This document shows positions 32,178 through 41,527 of a stretch of 64,000 bases of DNA, one piece after another (positions within the stretch are counted from its first letter, which is position 1; each line of letters opens with the position of its first letter). This stretch comes from Chryseobacterium sp. Bi04 (lineage in GTDB: Bacteria; Bacteroidota; Bacteroidia; Flavobacteriales; Weeksellaceae). The translations under genes were made by a program, and so were the position numbers. The stretch lies in assembly GCF_918698085.1 (NCBI RefSeq), contig NZ_CAKKLP010000018.1:1-64000 (forward strand), given 5' to 3'. Under the pieces are notes generated by a model. It searched no databases, was not told where the DNA came from, and was given only the letters and a program-made list of their open reading frames with translations.

Positions 32178-32636
32178 CTAATCTTTCAATTCAATGGACA
32201 CATTCAGCCATTCATCATCAAATTTCGGACTGTATTTTTTGTAGAAATTGATGGCTGGCTCATTCCAGCTTAGGACCTGGAATACCATTCCGCTGTAATC
32301 ATTTAATTTTCCATGTTCCAGTGTTGCATCAAATAATTTTTTCCCAATCTGTATTCCTCTCATTCTTTCGGTTACTACCAAATCTTCAAGATACAGCCTC
32401 CTTCCTTTCCAGGTTGAATATCTGTCGTAATACAACGAAATTCCTACAATTTTACCGTTCATTTCAGCGACAAAGGCACCCCAGACCGGAGACGGTCCAA
32501 AGCCATCTTCAGTAAACTGATCAAGCGTTACCGTTACTTCATGTAGTGCTTTTTCGTATTCTGCCAGTTCCTTAATTAAGTCAAGCATTGAAGCACAATC
32601 TTCCTGAACGGCTTTTCTGATTACAACATCACTCAT
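32178..32636 (-). CDS. GNAT acetyltransferase, diamine N-acetyltransferase-like
   Basis: The 152-residue protein has the GNAT motif A VVTERMRGIQIGKKLFDATLEHGK (about 90-113), where the CoA loop is RGIQIGKK, preceded by GRRLYLEDLVV. This is the pattern of the spermidine/spermine N1-acetyltransferase-like group, whose members act on amines and thialysine. The gene shares its first base with the moxR stop, so it is embedded in the Bat operon. It has no known Bat role, and may be a passenger or an operon-specific modifier. Confidence 0.83.
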   Translation of the reverse strand: MSDVVIRKAVQEDCASMLDLIKELAEYEKALHEVTVTLDQFTEDGFGPSPVWGAFVAEMNGKIVGISLYYDRYSTWKGRRLYLEDLVVTERMRGIQIGKKLFDATLEHGKLNDYSGMVFQVLSWNEPAINFYKKYSPKFDDEWLNVSIELKD

Positions 32637-33640
32637 TATGGCGCCTGGATTTTTGCTAAAATTCTGTTGATGATCTCTTCTGTTGAAATTTCTTCTGCCT
32701 CCGCTTCAAAAGTTAAGCCCATTCTGTGTCTCAGCACATCTTTGGCCAATGCTTTTACATCTTCAGGAATAACAAAAGCCCTTCCTTTTAAGAACGCATA
32801 AGCTCTTGAAGCAATCGCAAGGTTAATAGATGCTCTTGGAGAAGCTCCGAAGCTGATATAATTTTTAAGTTCGGAAAGTCCGTAATTTTCCGGATATCGG
32901 GTTGCAAACACCATATCCAGGATATATTTTTCAATTTTCTCATCCAGATAAATCTGGTTGATCAATTCTTTGGCATCTACGATATCCTGAAGAGAAATGA
33001 CCGGATTCACAGTAGGCTGATGTGAAGTGGAAACCATTCTCATTACTTTTCTTTCATCTTCAAAAGATGGATAATCTATGGTACACTTCAGCATAAAACG
33101 GTCACTCTGTGCTTCCGGCAACAGGTAAGTTCCTTCCTGATCAATAGGGTTTTGAGTAGCCAGTACTAAAAACGGCTTGGGAAGCTTCATTGTTTCATCA
33201 CCAATAGTTACCTGTTTTTCCTGCATCACTTCCAGCAGGGCAGACTGTACTTTGGCCGGCGCACGGTTGATCTCATCCGCTAGTACAAAATTAGCGAATA
33301 CAGGACCTTTTTTTATAGAAAAATCATTGTCTTTGATATTAAAGATCATTGTTCCCACCACATCTGCGGGAAGCAGATCGGGTGTAAACTGAATCCTTGA
33401 GAATTCGCCATGAACAGCATCCGCCAATGTTTTTATCGCTAAAGTTTTGGCCAGTCCCGGAACTCCTTCAAGAAGCACGTGACCATTTCCCAAAAGCCCT
33501 ACCAAAAGGCGGTCTATCATGTATTCCTGCCCAATAATAACTTTGTTGATTTCCTGTCTCAGAAGAGAAAATAAATAGTTTTTTTCTTTTACTTTTTCCG
33601 TCAACTGACGGATATCTTCTGCTTGAAATGTATCTGACAT
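32636..33640 (-). CDS. MoxR-family AAA+ ATPase
   Basis: From ATG 33640 the protein has 334 residues; a start at 33685 adds 15 residues that do not match the family. Walker A GVPGLAKT is at 59-66, FTPDLLPADVVG follows, Walker B lies in VLADEINRAPAKVQSALLEVMQEKQ and sensor 1 in ATQNPIDQEGTYLLPEAQSDRFM. MoxR ATPases act as chaperones in the assembly of complexes with VWA-domain proteins, in agreement with batA/batB downstream. The gene is the first of the operon. Confidence 0.93.
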   Translation of the reverse strand: MSDTFQAEDIRQLTEKVKEKNYLFSLLRQEINKVIIGQEYMIDRLLVGLLGNGHVLLEGVPGLAKTLAIKTLADAVHGEFSRIQFTPDLLPADVVGTMIFNIKDNDFSIKKGPVFANFVLADEINRAPAKVQSALLEVMQEKQVTIGDETMKLPKPFLVLATQNPIDQEGTYLLPEAQSDRFMLKCTIDYPSFEDERKVMRMVSTSHQPTVNPVISLQDIVDAKELINQIYLDEKIEKYILDMVFATRYPENYGLSELKNYISFGASPRASINLAIASRAYAFLKGRAFVIPEDVKALAKDVLRHRMGLTFEAEAEEISTEEIINRILAKIQAP

Positions 33641-33865
33641 AGCTTGATTTAAAATAGGTGGTAAATTTCTGATAAATACTTGCATTAATCAACACAATCA
33701 ATGCCATTATTGAGTTAAAGTTTGTTAAATATTCCGGGATGGATAAGGGATTCAGGGTAATACGAACTGAGTTTCTTACACATACTGCCGATTCACACGG
33801 AAGCTCCACCGGGTGTATCTTTGATTTTCCTACTAGGAATACAGCATTTTCACCAGCTTCCTATA

Positions 33866-33899
33866 AAAAATGTTGTAGCATTTTTACCACAACATTTTT
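33866..33899 (-). terminator. Terminator of the fibronectin-type secreted protein gene
   Basis: AAAAATGTTGT and ACAACATTTTT pair perfectly around a 12-nt loop. It lies 42 bp after the stop at 33941 and has T-runs on both strands. Confidence 0.75.
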
Positions 33900-33940
33900 A
33901 TTATATTAAATTACAAATCTGCTACCAATTTCTCAGCATA

Positions 33941-35242
33941 TCAAAGCTTTGTGATGGTAATGGTAAACACATCTTCCGGCCTATCTTCCGCATCCTCGTA
34001 AGATCCCACATTGATATAATATTCTGTTCCTGCGCTGGTAGTAATGGTAATAGTTTCCGAACTACCGCCACCGCCGTTATCTTTTGTACCCACACAAGCC
34101 AGGCTGTTACACGATCCTTTATATACTCCTATTTTGGGATCGAAAGAAATGGTTGCAGGAGCCACTTTAATGGTAAATTGGCCGCCGTCTCCCATAAATT
34201 TGAACCACAGTCCATCATTCATTCCATCATTCGGGCATGCCATTACAAATCCGGCATTATTGGTAGAGGACATTCCATCACTCTGTGTATAGGAATAAGG
34301 AAAAGCAGATGCCAGCAAAGCTCCGGAACAGGCATCATTTACCGGTATTGGAGGAATGGTTTTAAAAACATTATCTGTACAGCCGGAAGATTCACCATTG
34401 GCCGAAACAGCTGTTACTTTTAAATAATAACTGGTATCTCTCGTAAGAACAATTGATGGTGAAAGATTAAAGTTAGCAGCAGTCACAACCTGCTGGTTAA
34501 TAATATCTGTACCTCCGGGACTCGTCCCTAAGGAAACTTTGTAAGACGTAGCTCCAATCACCGGCTGCCAGCTAACAGTAGGAGATAAAGAAATAAACTG
34601 AGCATTGTTTGCAGGATAAAGTATAAAAGGACAAGCAGGAGTAGACTTAGCCGTCAGCCCGGCAATTGTTATTGCTGATTTATAATCCGCTCTTATTCCA
34701 CCGGGTGGAGATGCAGGATCAATAACTGCCTGGTCTCCTTTGTAATAAAGGGTAGAATTTGGAATATATGGATACACACGGAAAACTTCATCAAAATTAT
34801 TAATATCAATGCTTGGCGCATTTTCTCTTGCTGCCACCACTAAATTATCTGTATTATTATAGGCAAATGGTACAGTAAAGACCACCTCCACTTTATCATT
34901 ATTCTTTGTTACCATACCTGCAAATACCTGAGTAAGTTGTGAGGAGGGAATCCAGTCTGCGCCGGAAGCAAATGCCGTTTTCTGGGTATGCCCAAGATAA
35001 ACCGTCCAATTCGAAGAGTCAGAAATACCGGCAGACGGATCCACATAGAATGTAACTCCTGTAATAGTTCCTGCAGCAGTCGCATTCAATTCCTGTTTAG
35101 GATAAATCTGCTGCACATAAGAATAGGAAAAAAAACTGCTGACAGGCGCTGTGCCCACATTGATGCTTCCGATATTTAAATTGATCTGAGCTTTAAAAAT
35201 CAAGACTGTCAATAATAAAAATAAAAGTAAATTTTTCTTCAT
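33941..35242 (-). CDS. Secreted protein with fibronectin type III-like domain
   Basis: From ATG 35242 the protein has 433 residues with a signal peptide (KKNLLLFLLLTVLIFKAQ). A first domain to about 190 is rich in Tyr/Thr strands, as in adhesins of the group. A fibronectin type III-like domain follows (ACPFILYPANNAQFISLSPTVSWQPVIGATSYKVSLG), then a jelly-roll-like end with NDACSGALLASAFPYSYTQSDGM and a C-terminal EDVFTITITKL. No type IX sorting tail (PNPxxD...K) is seen, unlike the two genes that follow. It is probably exported; the target is unknown. Confidence 0.7.
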   Translation of the reverse strand: MKKNLLLFLLLTVLIFKAQINLNIGSINVGTAPVSSFFSYSYVQQIYPKQELNATAAGTITGVTFYVDPSAGISDSSNWTVYLGHTQKTAFASGADWIPSSQLTQVFAGMVTKNNDKVEVVFTVPFAYNNTDNLVVAARENAPSIDINNFDEVFRVYPYIPNSTLYYKGDQAVIDPASPPGGIRADYKSAITIAGLTAKSTPACPFILYPANNAQFISLSPTVSWQPVIGATSYKVSLGTSPGGTDIINQQVVTAANFNLSPSIVLTRDTSYYLKVTAVSANGESSGCTDNVFKTIPPIPVNDACSGALLASAFPYSYTQSDGMSSTNNAGFVMACPNDGMNDGLWFKFMGDGGQFTIKVAPATISFDPKIGVYKGSCNSLACVGTKDNGGGGSSETITITTSAGTEYYINVGSYEDAEDRPEDVFTITITKL

Positions 35243-35445
35243 CATTAATAAAATTACCATTGAATACGATGCTAATTTAATAATAAAATTTCAACATTAA
35301 TGATAAATATAATTATTTAATAAAATTCATTTACACCTTTCATTGAAAACACCTTTTATCACTTATTTTTTACACTATTAACAACAAAAAGCTATTTAAT
35401 TTAAAAATCGATCTAACCAAATGTATTTTTAAGTACATATTTTAA

Positions 35446-35453
35446 TACATTTG
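35446..35453 (+). promoter_or_regulatory. -7 promoter element TACATTTG of the first PNGase F-like gene
   Basis: A perfect TAnnTTTG lies 17 bp before the ATG at 35471, giving a leader of about 13 nt. Confidence 0.6.
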
Positions 35454-35470
35454 TAACAAATACCAATCAC

Positions 35471-36808
35471 ATGTATAAAAAGCTATTTTTTGTCAGTCTT
35501 TTGTTTGCAAGTTTTTTTAAATCACAAACCACTACAGTAACCAATGTGATTTCTCAGGCAGTGTTTTATGACGGCTACGCCGCTACAGTATCCGCTCCTG
35601 TTCCCAACGGGTTGATCAGACTGAATAATGCCAGATATACAAGAAAGCTTACAGATGCCGAAATGGACTCTTTTAAAGCAAAGATTGCGATGAGAGTCTC
35701 CATAGGCGCATTATGTGATAACTATGACCGTCTGGGTGAGGTCTTTTTAGCATTAGTACCCAAAAACCAAGCTACTTACACGATAAACGATGCTAATGTA
35801 AAAAGGATTGAAGCAGGGAGATACATCACCCCTTTTATGAATAAAAACCGCTCCCCTCTGGAAGTTCCCTACACTTACGATGTAAGCAATCTGTACAGTA
35901 TATTTCATGACGCCACCCTACGCAGCACCTATGATATATACATGGAACTGGATGTTTTTGGTGTGCCTTATGCAGCAAACAATGAGGTTCCGGGATGCTC
36001 CGGCAGGAATGATGTATTTACAGGAACTCTTACTTTCTTTTCAACCGATACAGGGGCTACTGCGACGGATTACAACACCATTGCTCCTATCCTGAGCTAT
36101 AACAGACTTAATAATTACAACAGTACAGATACTGCCGGTGAAACGGTTAGAATTGTAAATTTTAACTTACCTGATCCGGTTACCAACGCCCGTTTCTTTG
36201 TGATCTCTACCCCACATGGTGCCAACAGCGGCGGTGAAGAATATATAAGAAGACAAAATTACACCTATGTAGACGATGTACAGGTACTCACCTATACCCC
36301 CGGAGGAATTTCGTGTGAACCCTACAGAGTATACAACACTCAAGGTAACGGAATCTATGGTGCTACTCCAAAAACACTTGCAGAATGGACTTCCTGGAAT
36401 AACTGGTGTCCGGGCAACGCCGTTCCTATACGTGGATTCAGCTTAGCTAATATGACCGCAGGAAATCACACCCTTAAACATACCATCCCTACGGCTGTTT
36501 TCAATCAGCAGCAGGGAGATGTATACCTGTCTGTTTATATGCAGGGTAAGAGCAATGCTACGTTAAACGTTAAGGACATTAAAACAATAGATGTCAGTAT
36601 ATACCCCAATCCCACTTCTGATTTTGTAACCATCAAATCAGAGACTGCTGTCGCTTCTATCTCAGTCTTCAGTATAGAAGGAAGAAAATTATCTGAAACG
36701 TACCGGGAAAACAAGGTAGATCTTTCCGGCTATAGCACAGGAGTTTACTTTTTGAATATTGTACTGAAAAACGGAACATCTTTTAAACACAAGATTATCA
36801 AGAAATAG
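35471..36808 (+). CDS. PNGase F-like secreted glycoamidase with T9SS sorting domain, copy 1
   Basis: The 445-residue protein has a signal peptide (to about residue 19), a PNGase F-type catalytic region and a type IX sorting domain (about 373-445: IDVSIYPNPTSDFVTIKSE ... FKHKIIKK). Conserved landmarks match Elizabethkingia PNGase F: CDNYDRLGEVFLA (82-94; Asp86 aligns with catalytic Asp60), GRYITPF (116-122), YMEL (157-160; Glu159 with Glu118), CEPYRVYN (282-289; Glu283 with Glu206) and WNNWCPGNAVPIR (309-321). It should cleave the bond between GlcNAc and Asn in N-glycans outside the cell or on its surface. The alignment of residues is by eye. Confidence 0.85.
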   Translation: MYKKLFFVSLLFASFFKSQTTTVTNVISQAVFYDGYAATVSAPVPNGLIRLNNARYTRKLTDAEMDSFKAKIAMRVSIGALCDNYDRLGEVFLALVPKNQATYTINDANVKRIEAGRYITPFMNKNRSPLEVPYTYDVSNLYSIFHDATLRSTYDIYMELDVFGVPYAANNEVPGCSGRNDVFTGTLTFFSTDTGATATDYNTIAPILSYNRLNNYNSTDTAGETVRIVNFNLPDPVTNARFFVISTPHGANSGGEEYIRRQNYTYVDDVQVLTYTPGGISCEPYRVYNTQGNGIYGATPKTLAEWTSWNNWCPGNAVPIRGFSLANMTAGNHTLKHTIPTAVFNQQQGDVYLSVYMQGKSNATLNVKDIKTIDVSIYPNPTSDFVTIKSETAVASISVFSIEGRKLSETYRENKVDLSGYSTGVYFLNIVLKNGTSFKHKIIKK

Positions 36809-37157
36809 AGAAAATTAAAATATTCTTTCAAATTGCAGAGATCTGAACAACCCGAACTCCTGCTGAATGTTTTTCAGCAGGAGTTCGGGTTTAAAAATTG
36901 ATTCCCTTTACGATCAATAATATGACACGCAAATCATCCCTTTTTCTTTTGCAAACCTCCTATTCTTATCAAAACCCAACGTAAAGAAAATATTAAATCA
37001 TATGAAACCATCCGGTTAATACTTTTGATAAAAATACATAATATTGATTTAATTTTTAAATAATTAATAAAAAATAAGCACATTTAACACATAAATAATC
37101 AATAAAAAGTAAAAATAAATACATATTTTATTATATTTACATTAAATATCAATGATT
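36809..37157. other. Intergenic region between the PNGase F-like copies
   Basis: The region holds a strong terminator (36851-36889) and a very AT-rich promoter region with TATATTTA at 37132-37139, one base off TAnnTTTG. The two genes are therefore separate units despite the tandem arrangement. Confidence 0.6.
36851..36889 (+). terminator. Strong terminator of PNGase F-like copy 1
   Basis: CCCGAACTCCTGCTGAA pairs perfectly over 17 bp with TTCAGCAGGAGTTCGGG around a 5-nt loop and is followed by TTTAAAAA. Confidence 0.9.
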
Positions 37158-38477
37158 ATGTACAAAAAAATATTTCTTTTAAGCCTCCTTTTCGCAGGCT
37201 TTTTAAAATCACAGACGACAACCAATGTGATTTCACAGGCAGTTTACTATGATGGGTATGCTGCTACAGTATCCACTCCTGTTCCCTCCGGACTGATCAG
37301 GTTAAATAATGCCAGGTACGCAAGAAAGCTTACAGATACAGAGCTCGATTCTTTTAAGGCAACCATTTCAATGAAGGTAACTATAGGTGCTTTGTGTGAC
37401 AATTATGACCGTTTGGGAGAGGTTTTTTTAGCGTTAGTACCCAAAAACCAACCTACTTATACCATCAATGATGCTAACGTAAAAAGAATTGAAGTAGGCC
37501 GGTATATTACTCCTTTTATGAACAAAAACCGTACTCCTACACAGGTTCCTTACACGTATGATGTAAGTAATTTATATAGTATATTTCATAGTACTGAATT
37601 GCGTAATATGTATGATATCTATATGGAACTGGATGTATTTGGCGTTCCTTATGCTGCCAATAATGAAGTTGCCGGATGTGCCGGCAGAAATGATGTTTTT
37701 TCAGGAACTCTGACTTTTACTTCAACAAACACCGGAACAGCTACAGATTACAATACCCTGGTTCCTATATTAACCTATAACAGGCTCAATAACTACAACA
37801 GCACTGATGTTGCGGGTGAAACGGTCAGAATTGTCAGCTTCAACCTTCCTACCCCTGTTACCAATGCCCGTTTTTTTGTAATATCTACTCCCCATGGAAA
37901 TCCTGAAGAATACAACAGAAGACAGAACTACACCTACATAGACGATGTGCAGGTGCTTACCTACACTCCCGGGGGAACCTCCTGCGAGCCTTACAGGGTA
38001 TACAATACACAAGCCAATCAAATCTATCATTCTACTCCACAGACAACCTCATGGTGGACTTCCTGGAATAATTGGTGTCCGGGCAGTTCCGTTCCTACCA
38101 GAGAGTTTACATTATCCAGTCTGGCCGCTGGAAATCACACATTGAAACATACCATACCAACAGCTGTTTTTAATCAGGAAGGCGAAGTAAATTTATCTGT
38201 TTATATGCAGGGCAAAAGTAATACAACTCTGAAAGCAGCAGAAAATGTTAAAATAACCGATGTCGGCATATACCCTAATCCTACTTCCGATTTTGTGAAT
38301 ATAAAATCAGAAACAGGGATATCCTCTATAAGTCTTTTCAATATCAATGGAAGAAAATTATCTGAAAACTACGGAGATGATAAGATCGATATCTCAACAC
38401 AGAGCAAGGGCACTTATATTTTAAATATTGTTTTAAAAGACGGAACTACCTTCAAACATAAAATCATCAAGAAATAA
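37158..38477 (+). CDS. PNGase F-like secreted glycoamidase with T9SS sorting domain, copy 2
   Basis: From ATG 37158 the protein has 439 residues; an ATG at 37152 adds two. It is closely similar to copy 1 along its whole length, with the same Asp/Glu/Glu landmarks (CDNYDR, YMEL, CEPYRVYN) and a TSWNNWCPGSSVPTREF segment. The sorting domain at the end reads DVGIYPNPTSDFVNIKSE to FKHKIIKK. Differences concentrate in loops (for example NPEEYNRRQ against ANSGGEEYIRRQ), which could alter glycan preference. It has its own promoter and terminator. It arose by tandem duplication. Confidence 0.85.
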   Translation: MYKKIFLLSLLFAGFLKSQTTTNVISQAVYYDGYAATVSTPVPSGLIRLNNARYARKLTDTELDSFKATISMKVTIGALCDNYDRLGEVFLALVPKNQPTYTINDANVKRIEVGRYITPFMNKNRTPTQVPYTYDVSNLYSIFHSTELRNMYDIYMELDVFGVPYAANNEVAGCAGRNDVFSGTLTFTSTNTGTATDYNTLVPILTYNRLNNYNSTDVAGETVRIVSFNLPTPVTNARFFVISTPHGNPEEYNRRQNYTYIDDVQVLTYTPGGTSCEPYRVYNTQANQIYHSTPQTTSWWTSWNNWCPGSSVPTREFTLSSLAAGNHTLKHTIPTAVFNQEGEVNLSVYMQGKSNTTLKAAENVKITDVGIYPNPTSDFVNIKSETGISSISLFNINGRKLSENYGDDKIDISTQSKGTYILNIVLKDGTTFKHKIIKK

Positions 38478-38520
38478 GAGGTAAACAATTTTTCAAGTCA
38501 TAAAGATTTGAAAAACAGCA

Positions 38521-38557
38521 AAACCCTCCAGGTGAATACTTTTTACCTGGAGGGTTT
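38521..38557 (+). terminator. Terminator of PNGase F-like copy 2
   Basis: AAACCCTCCAGGT pairs perfectly over 13 bp with ACCTGGAGGGTTT and is followed by TTATA. Confidence 0.88.
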
Positions 38558-38627
38558 TTATATTTAGAGTCATTTAAATATATCAGAAATCAATCACAGG
38601 AGGCTTAAAAGTTTAAAAAAATATGAA

Positions 38628-38777
38628 ATGAAATTTAAACTGACCTTAGGAAATCAACTGTTCTTTGCCAGACTAACAGAAATTCCACATCAGGCCGTCT
38701 CAATAATATATGGTATAGATTCCACGCACAGCCCCGAATGGGAGATCAAACATAACGTTTTTGTTGAATTTTATTAA
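38628..38777 (+). CDS. Candidate small protein or gene remnant of 49 residues
   Basis: The ORF runs from ATG 38628 to TAA 38777 and encodes a peptide with ordinary soluble composition (MKFKLTLGNQLFFARL, then THSPEWEIKHNVFVEFY). It looks like protein-coding sequence, but I recognise no family and it has no clear promoter. It may be the remnant of a longer gene. Confidence 0.25.
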   Translation: MKFKLTLGNQLFFARLTEIPHQAVSIIYGIDSTHSPEWEIKHNVFVEFY

Positions 38778-38975
38778 TCTTTTCTAAAAAGTTTTATTTT
38801 GGAGGCTTATTTCCGGATAAGGATAAGCAAGAAAAGAATTAAGCTTCCAAAAAACCACGTCTTTCTGCAAAATATCACCTTAAAAAACAGGATCATAGAC
38901 TGTGTCTTTTTGAATAGTTAAAAAACTTTAACTCTAATCCCCATTCAAAAAATTGTCATTTCCAGTTTATTAAAC

Positions 38976-38983
38976 TATTTTTG
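38976..38983 (+). promoter_or_regulatory. -7 promoter element TATTTTTG of the DinB gene
   Basis: A perfect TAnnTTTG with TTG at 38953-38955, 20 bp upstream, and a leader of about 16 nt to the ATG at 39004. Confidence 0.65.
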
Positions 38984-39003
38984 GAGATTAAAAAAACGGC
39001 AAA

Positions 39004-39474
39004 ATGAACTATCATTTTCAAGCACACAGACAGGTAAGAAGAAACCTTCTGGACATCCTGCAGAACACTTCCCATGAAGATCTTCTGCTGATTCCGGATG
39101 GCTTCAACAACAATATATACTGGAATATTGTACACACAGTTGCCACCCAGCAGCTGCTGCACTATTATCTGAGTGGAAACCCTTTCCGTATTGATAAATA
39201 CTGGATTGAAACTTATAAAAAAGGGACTTTACCTAATCTTAATGTCCAGAAATCAGAAGTGGAAGATTTGGAGTTCCTGCTTACTGAAACGTCAAAGATC
39301 TTAATGAAAGATTATGACAGTGATTTCTTTTCAGATTACACGCCCTATACAACCAGTTTCGGAATGGATTTAAAAAGTATTCAGGATGCCATTATCTTTA
39401 ATAACATGCATGAAAGCTTACATTACGGATATGCAATGGCTCAGAAAAGAGCTATTTTGGGTGAAAAATATTAA
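39004..39474 (+). CDS. DinB family protein
   Basis: The 156-residue protein is a four-helix DinB/YfiT-type bundle with the expected metal-site histidines in IYWNIVHTVATQQLLHYY (about 38-55) and in NNMHESLHYGYAMAQK (near the end). DinB proteins are metal-binding and some use bacillithiol or mycothiol; the YpdA gene at 46728 suggests such a thiol may exist here. Exact activity is unknown. Confidence 0.85.
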   Translation: MNYHFQAHRQVRRNLLDILQNTSHEDLLLIPDGFNNNIYWNIVHTVATQQLLHYYLSGNPFRIDKYWIETYKKGTLPNLNVQKSEVEDLEFLLTETSKILMKDYDSDFFSDYTPYTTSFGMDLKSIQDAIIFNNMHESLHYGYAMAQKRAILGEKY

Positions 39475-39684
39475 ACAATTACCCTCTGCTGAATAAGAGC
39501 TACCATAGTTCTTATTTTTGGCAAAAAAATAAAACTGATGAGCCTTCAGAAGGGTTAATGAGTAAAAATCAGGGAATTCATCCGGAGGAAAATAAAATTC
39601 ATGTAATCCCGGATGTTGTTTGACTACAAAACTGTAGAAGAGCCTCCCTACCTTGATTAGATTTAACAATAGAAAAAATAAATT

Positions 39685-40437
39685 TTGACAAACGACAACA
39701 AAAAAGACGATTTTATTTTCGGACTTCGTCCTGTAATAGAAGCTATTGAAGCAGGAAAAACCATTGACAAGATCTTTGTGCAAAATGCACTTCAGGGTCC
39801 TATTTATGCTGAATTGAAAGCTGCTTTAGCAAAAAATAAAATCCGTCCCAATTATGTTCCGGTTGAAAAACTGAACCGCTTTACGAGAAAAAACCACCAG
39901 GGTGTGGTTGCTTTTATTTCGGATGTTCCGTTTTATAAAGTAGAAGATATTGTTCCTCAATTATTTGAAGAAGGAAAAACACCTTTCTTATTGATCCTGG
40001 ACAGACTTACCGATGTAAGAAACTTCGGGGCCATCTGCAGAACTGCAGAATGTGTGGGTATCGATGCGATCATTATTCCGGAAAAAGGAGGTGCTCCAAT
40101 CAATTCTGATGCGATAAAAACTTCTGCAGGAGCCATTTATAACATTAAAATCTGTAAAGAAAACAATCTGGCCCATGCTGTAGACTTTTTACAGCAAAGC
40201 GGAATCACGGTATTTGCTGCCAGTGAAAAAGCACAAAAGTTAATTTATGATGTCAACTTCTCAGAACCTTGTGCTATTGTAATGGGAAATGAGGAAACCG
40301 GAATTTCTAAAGAAGTACTTCATCATTCGGATGAAAAAATAAAACTTCCTATTGAAGGAAAAACACAATCTCTAAATGTTTCTGTCGCATGTGGTGCTAT
40401 TCTGTATGAAGCGGTAAGACAGAAAATTTTGAAATAA
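39685..40437 (+). CDS. rlmB: 23S rRNA (guanosine-2'-O)-methyltransferase RlmB
   Basis: The 250-residue SpoU-class enzyme methylates G2251 of 23S rRNA. It has the substrate-binding domain start FIFGLRPVIEAI (10-21), then motif 1 LDRLTDVRNFGAICRTAE, motif 2 AIVMGNEETGIS and motif 3 IKLPIEGKTQSLNVSVACGAILYE, which make the SPOUT knot. The start is TTG at 39685: an in-frame TAA lies six bases upstream and no ATG precedes the conserved FIFGLRP. It probably leads an operon with the lipoprotein gene 35 bp downstream. Confidence 0.93.
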   Translation: MTNDNKKDDFIFGLRPVIEAIEAGKTIDKIFVQNALQGPIYAELKAALAKNKIRPNYVPVEKLNRFTRKNHQGVVAFISDVPFYKVEDIVPQLFEEGKTPFLLILDRLTDVRNFGAICRTAECVGIDAIIIPEKGGAPINSDAIKTSAGAIYNIKICKENNLAHAVDFLQQSGITVFAASEKAQKLIYDVNFSEPCAIVMGNEETGISKEVLHHSDEKIKLPIEGKTQSLNVSVACGAILYEAVRQKILK

Positions 40438-40472
40438 TTCAGTTCTATAACACAACATTAAAAAATCAGAAA

Positions 40473-41522
40473 ATGAAAAATATAGCAGCATTAGCGCTTA
40501 TCTCATCTATAGCTCTTGTATCGTGTAAAAAAGAAACAGCTACTGTAACGAAAGTAGATCCTAAAACGGGAAAAACCGTTACTGTAGAAGTTCCTGCTGA
40601 TTCTGTAGCTAAAGTAGCGGAGAACCCGGCGATCAGAGATTCTGCAGGGATCATTAAGCAAACTTTTAAGCTTGAAAAAGGAAAAACATATCCTCTTACA
40701 ACGTATCAGAGGGATGTAAAGACCATGACAGATCCTACTGGAAAATCTATTACAGCGACCAGTGAATCTACGGATGAAATGAATTTTACAGTCAATGATA
40801 TCAAAGGAAATGTGTATGATATGACCCTTAACCTTGTAGCTAAAAGAAGTTCTCAGTCTGCACAGGGAAAAACTATTGTTGTAGATACCAAGCTCCCTAT
40901 TCCTAAAGAAGATGATCTTAAGATGATCTGGAATATCAACAGGGCGCTTACCGGAAACAAGCTTGCTATGAAAATGGATACAAAAGGTAATGTGATATCC
41001 ATTACAGGCTTTGATGCTGTGTACAACAAAGTATCTGCTTCTGTAGGAACTCTTATCAAAGATGCGAATCAGAAAGCAAGCGTTGTAGCAAGTCTTAAAG
41101 AAACTTTCAATGAAAAAGTACTGAAAGATCAGTTCAATAAAAACCTGACGATTATTCCTAAAAAAGGAGTGAAGATCGGTGAAAAATGGACCACTTCTGA
41201 AAATGCTGATGCAAGCGGAACAGTTAAAGTAACTTCAAACTATGTTTTAAAAAGCTTAGGAAACGGAAGCGCTGAAATTGGTGTTACCGGAGGGATTCCT
41301 AAGAAAACAGAAAAGAAAGCTCAGGGGCCTATTACTCATAGCTTAAGCAGTGAACTGGTACAGACCGGTACTATTAAATTTGATGAAAATACAGGGTGGA
41401 TTACCAACCAGAATATCAATGTGGAAACTACACAGATAGAATCTATTACAGACGGAAAACAGTCTCAGTCTATGAAAAGTGTTTCAAAATCTTCTGTCAT
41501 GGTAAATCCTTCAGCAAAATAA
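40473..41522 (+). CDS. DUF6263-like lipoprotein
   Basis: The 349-residue protein has a type II signal peptide with lipobox ALVSC (Cys19) followed by Lys-Lys, then Thr/Val-rich linker and a beta-rich body ending in VVETTQIESITDGKQSQSM-like strands. The 'FKLEKGKTYPLTTYQRDVK' start and 'GEKWTT' motif are those of the DUF6263 family of Bacteroidota lipoproteins, whose role is not known. Confidence 0.8.
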   Translation: MKNIAALALISSIALVSCKKETATVTKVDPKTGKTVTVEVPADSVAKVAENPAIRDSAGIIKQTFKLEKGKTYPLTTYQRDVKTMTDPTGKSITATSESTDEMNFTVNDIKGNVYDMTLNLVAKRSSQSAQGKTIVVDTKLPIPKEDDLKMIWNINRALTGNKLAMKMDTKGNVISITGFDAVYNKVSASVGTLIKDANQKASVVASLKETFNEKVLKDQFNKNLTIIPKKGVKIGEKWTTSENADASGTVKVTSNYVLKSLGNGSAEIGVTGGIPKKTEKKAQGPITHSLSSELVQTGTIKFDENTGWITNQNINVETTQIESITDGKQSQSMKSVSKSSVMVNPSAK

Positions 41523-41527
41523 TTAAA

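Larger units (their letters stand above)
38478..39003. other. Intergenic region with terminator, small ORF and promoter
   Basis: The 526 bp contain the terminator of copy 2 (38521-38557), a 49-codon ORF (38628-38777), and a perfect -7 box TATTTTTG at 38976-38983 with TTG at 38953 for the DinB gene. I see nothing else in the remaining ~200 bp. Confidence 0.55.

Noticed and set aside
33821..34423. 200-codon plus-strand ORF with a TATCTTTG box just upstream
   Set aside because: It lies almost wholly antisense to the secreted fibronectin-type gene, starts with TTG inside the box and has a Cys/His/Ile-rich composition typical of shadow frames.
39679..39687. TAAATTTTG at the rlmB start considered as a leaderless promoter
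   Set aside because: The spacing is one base too long for TAnnTTTG and the box overlaps the TTG start codon itself, so a start site there would truncate the gene.
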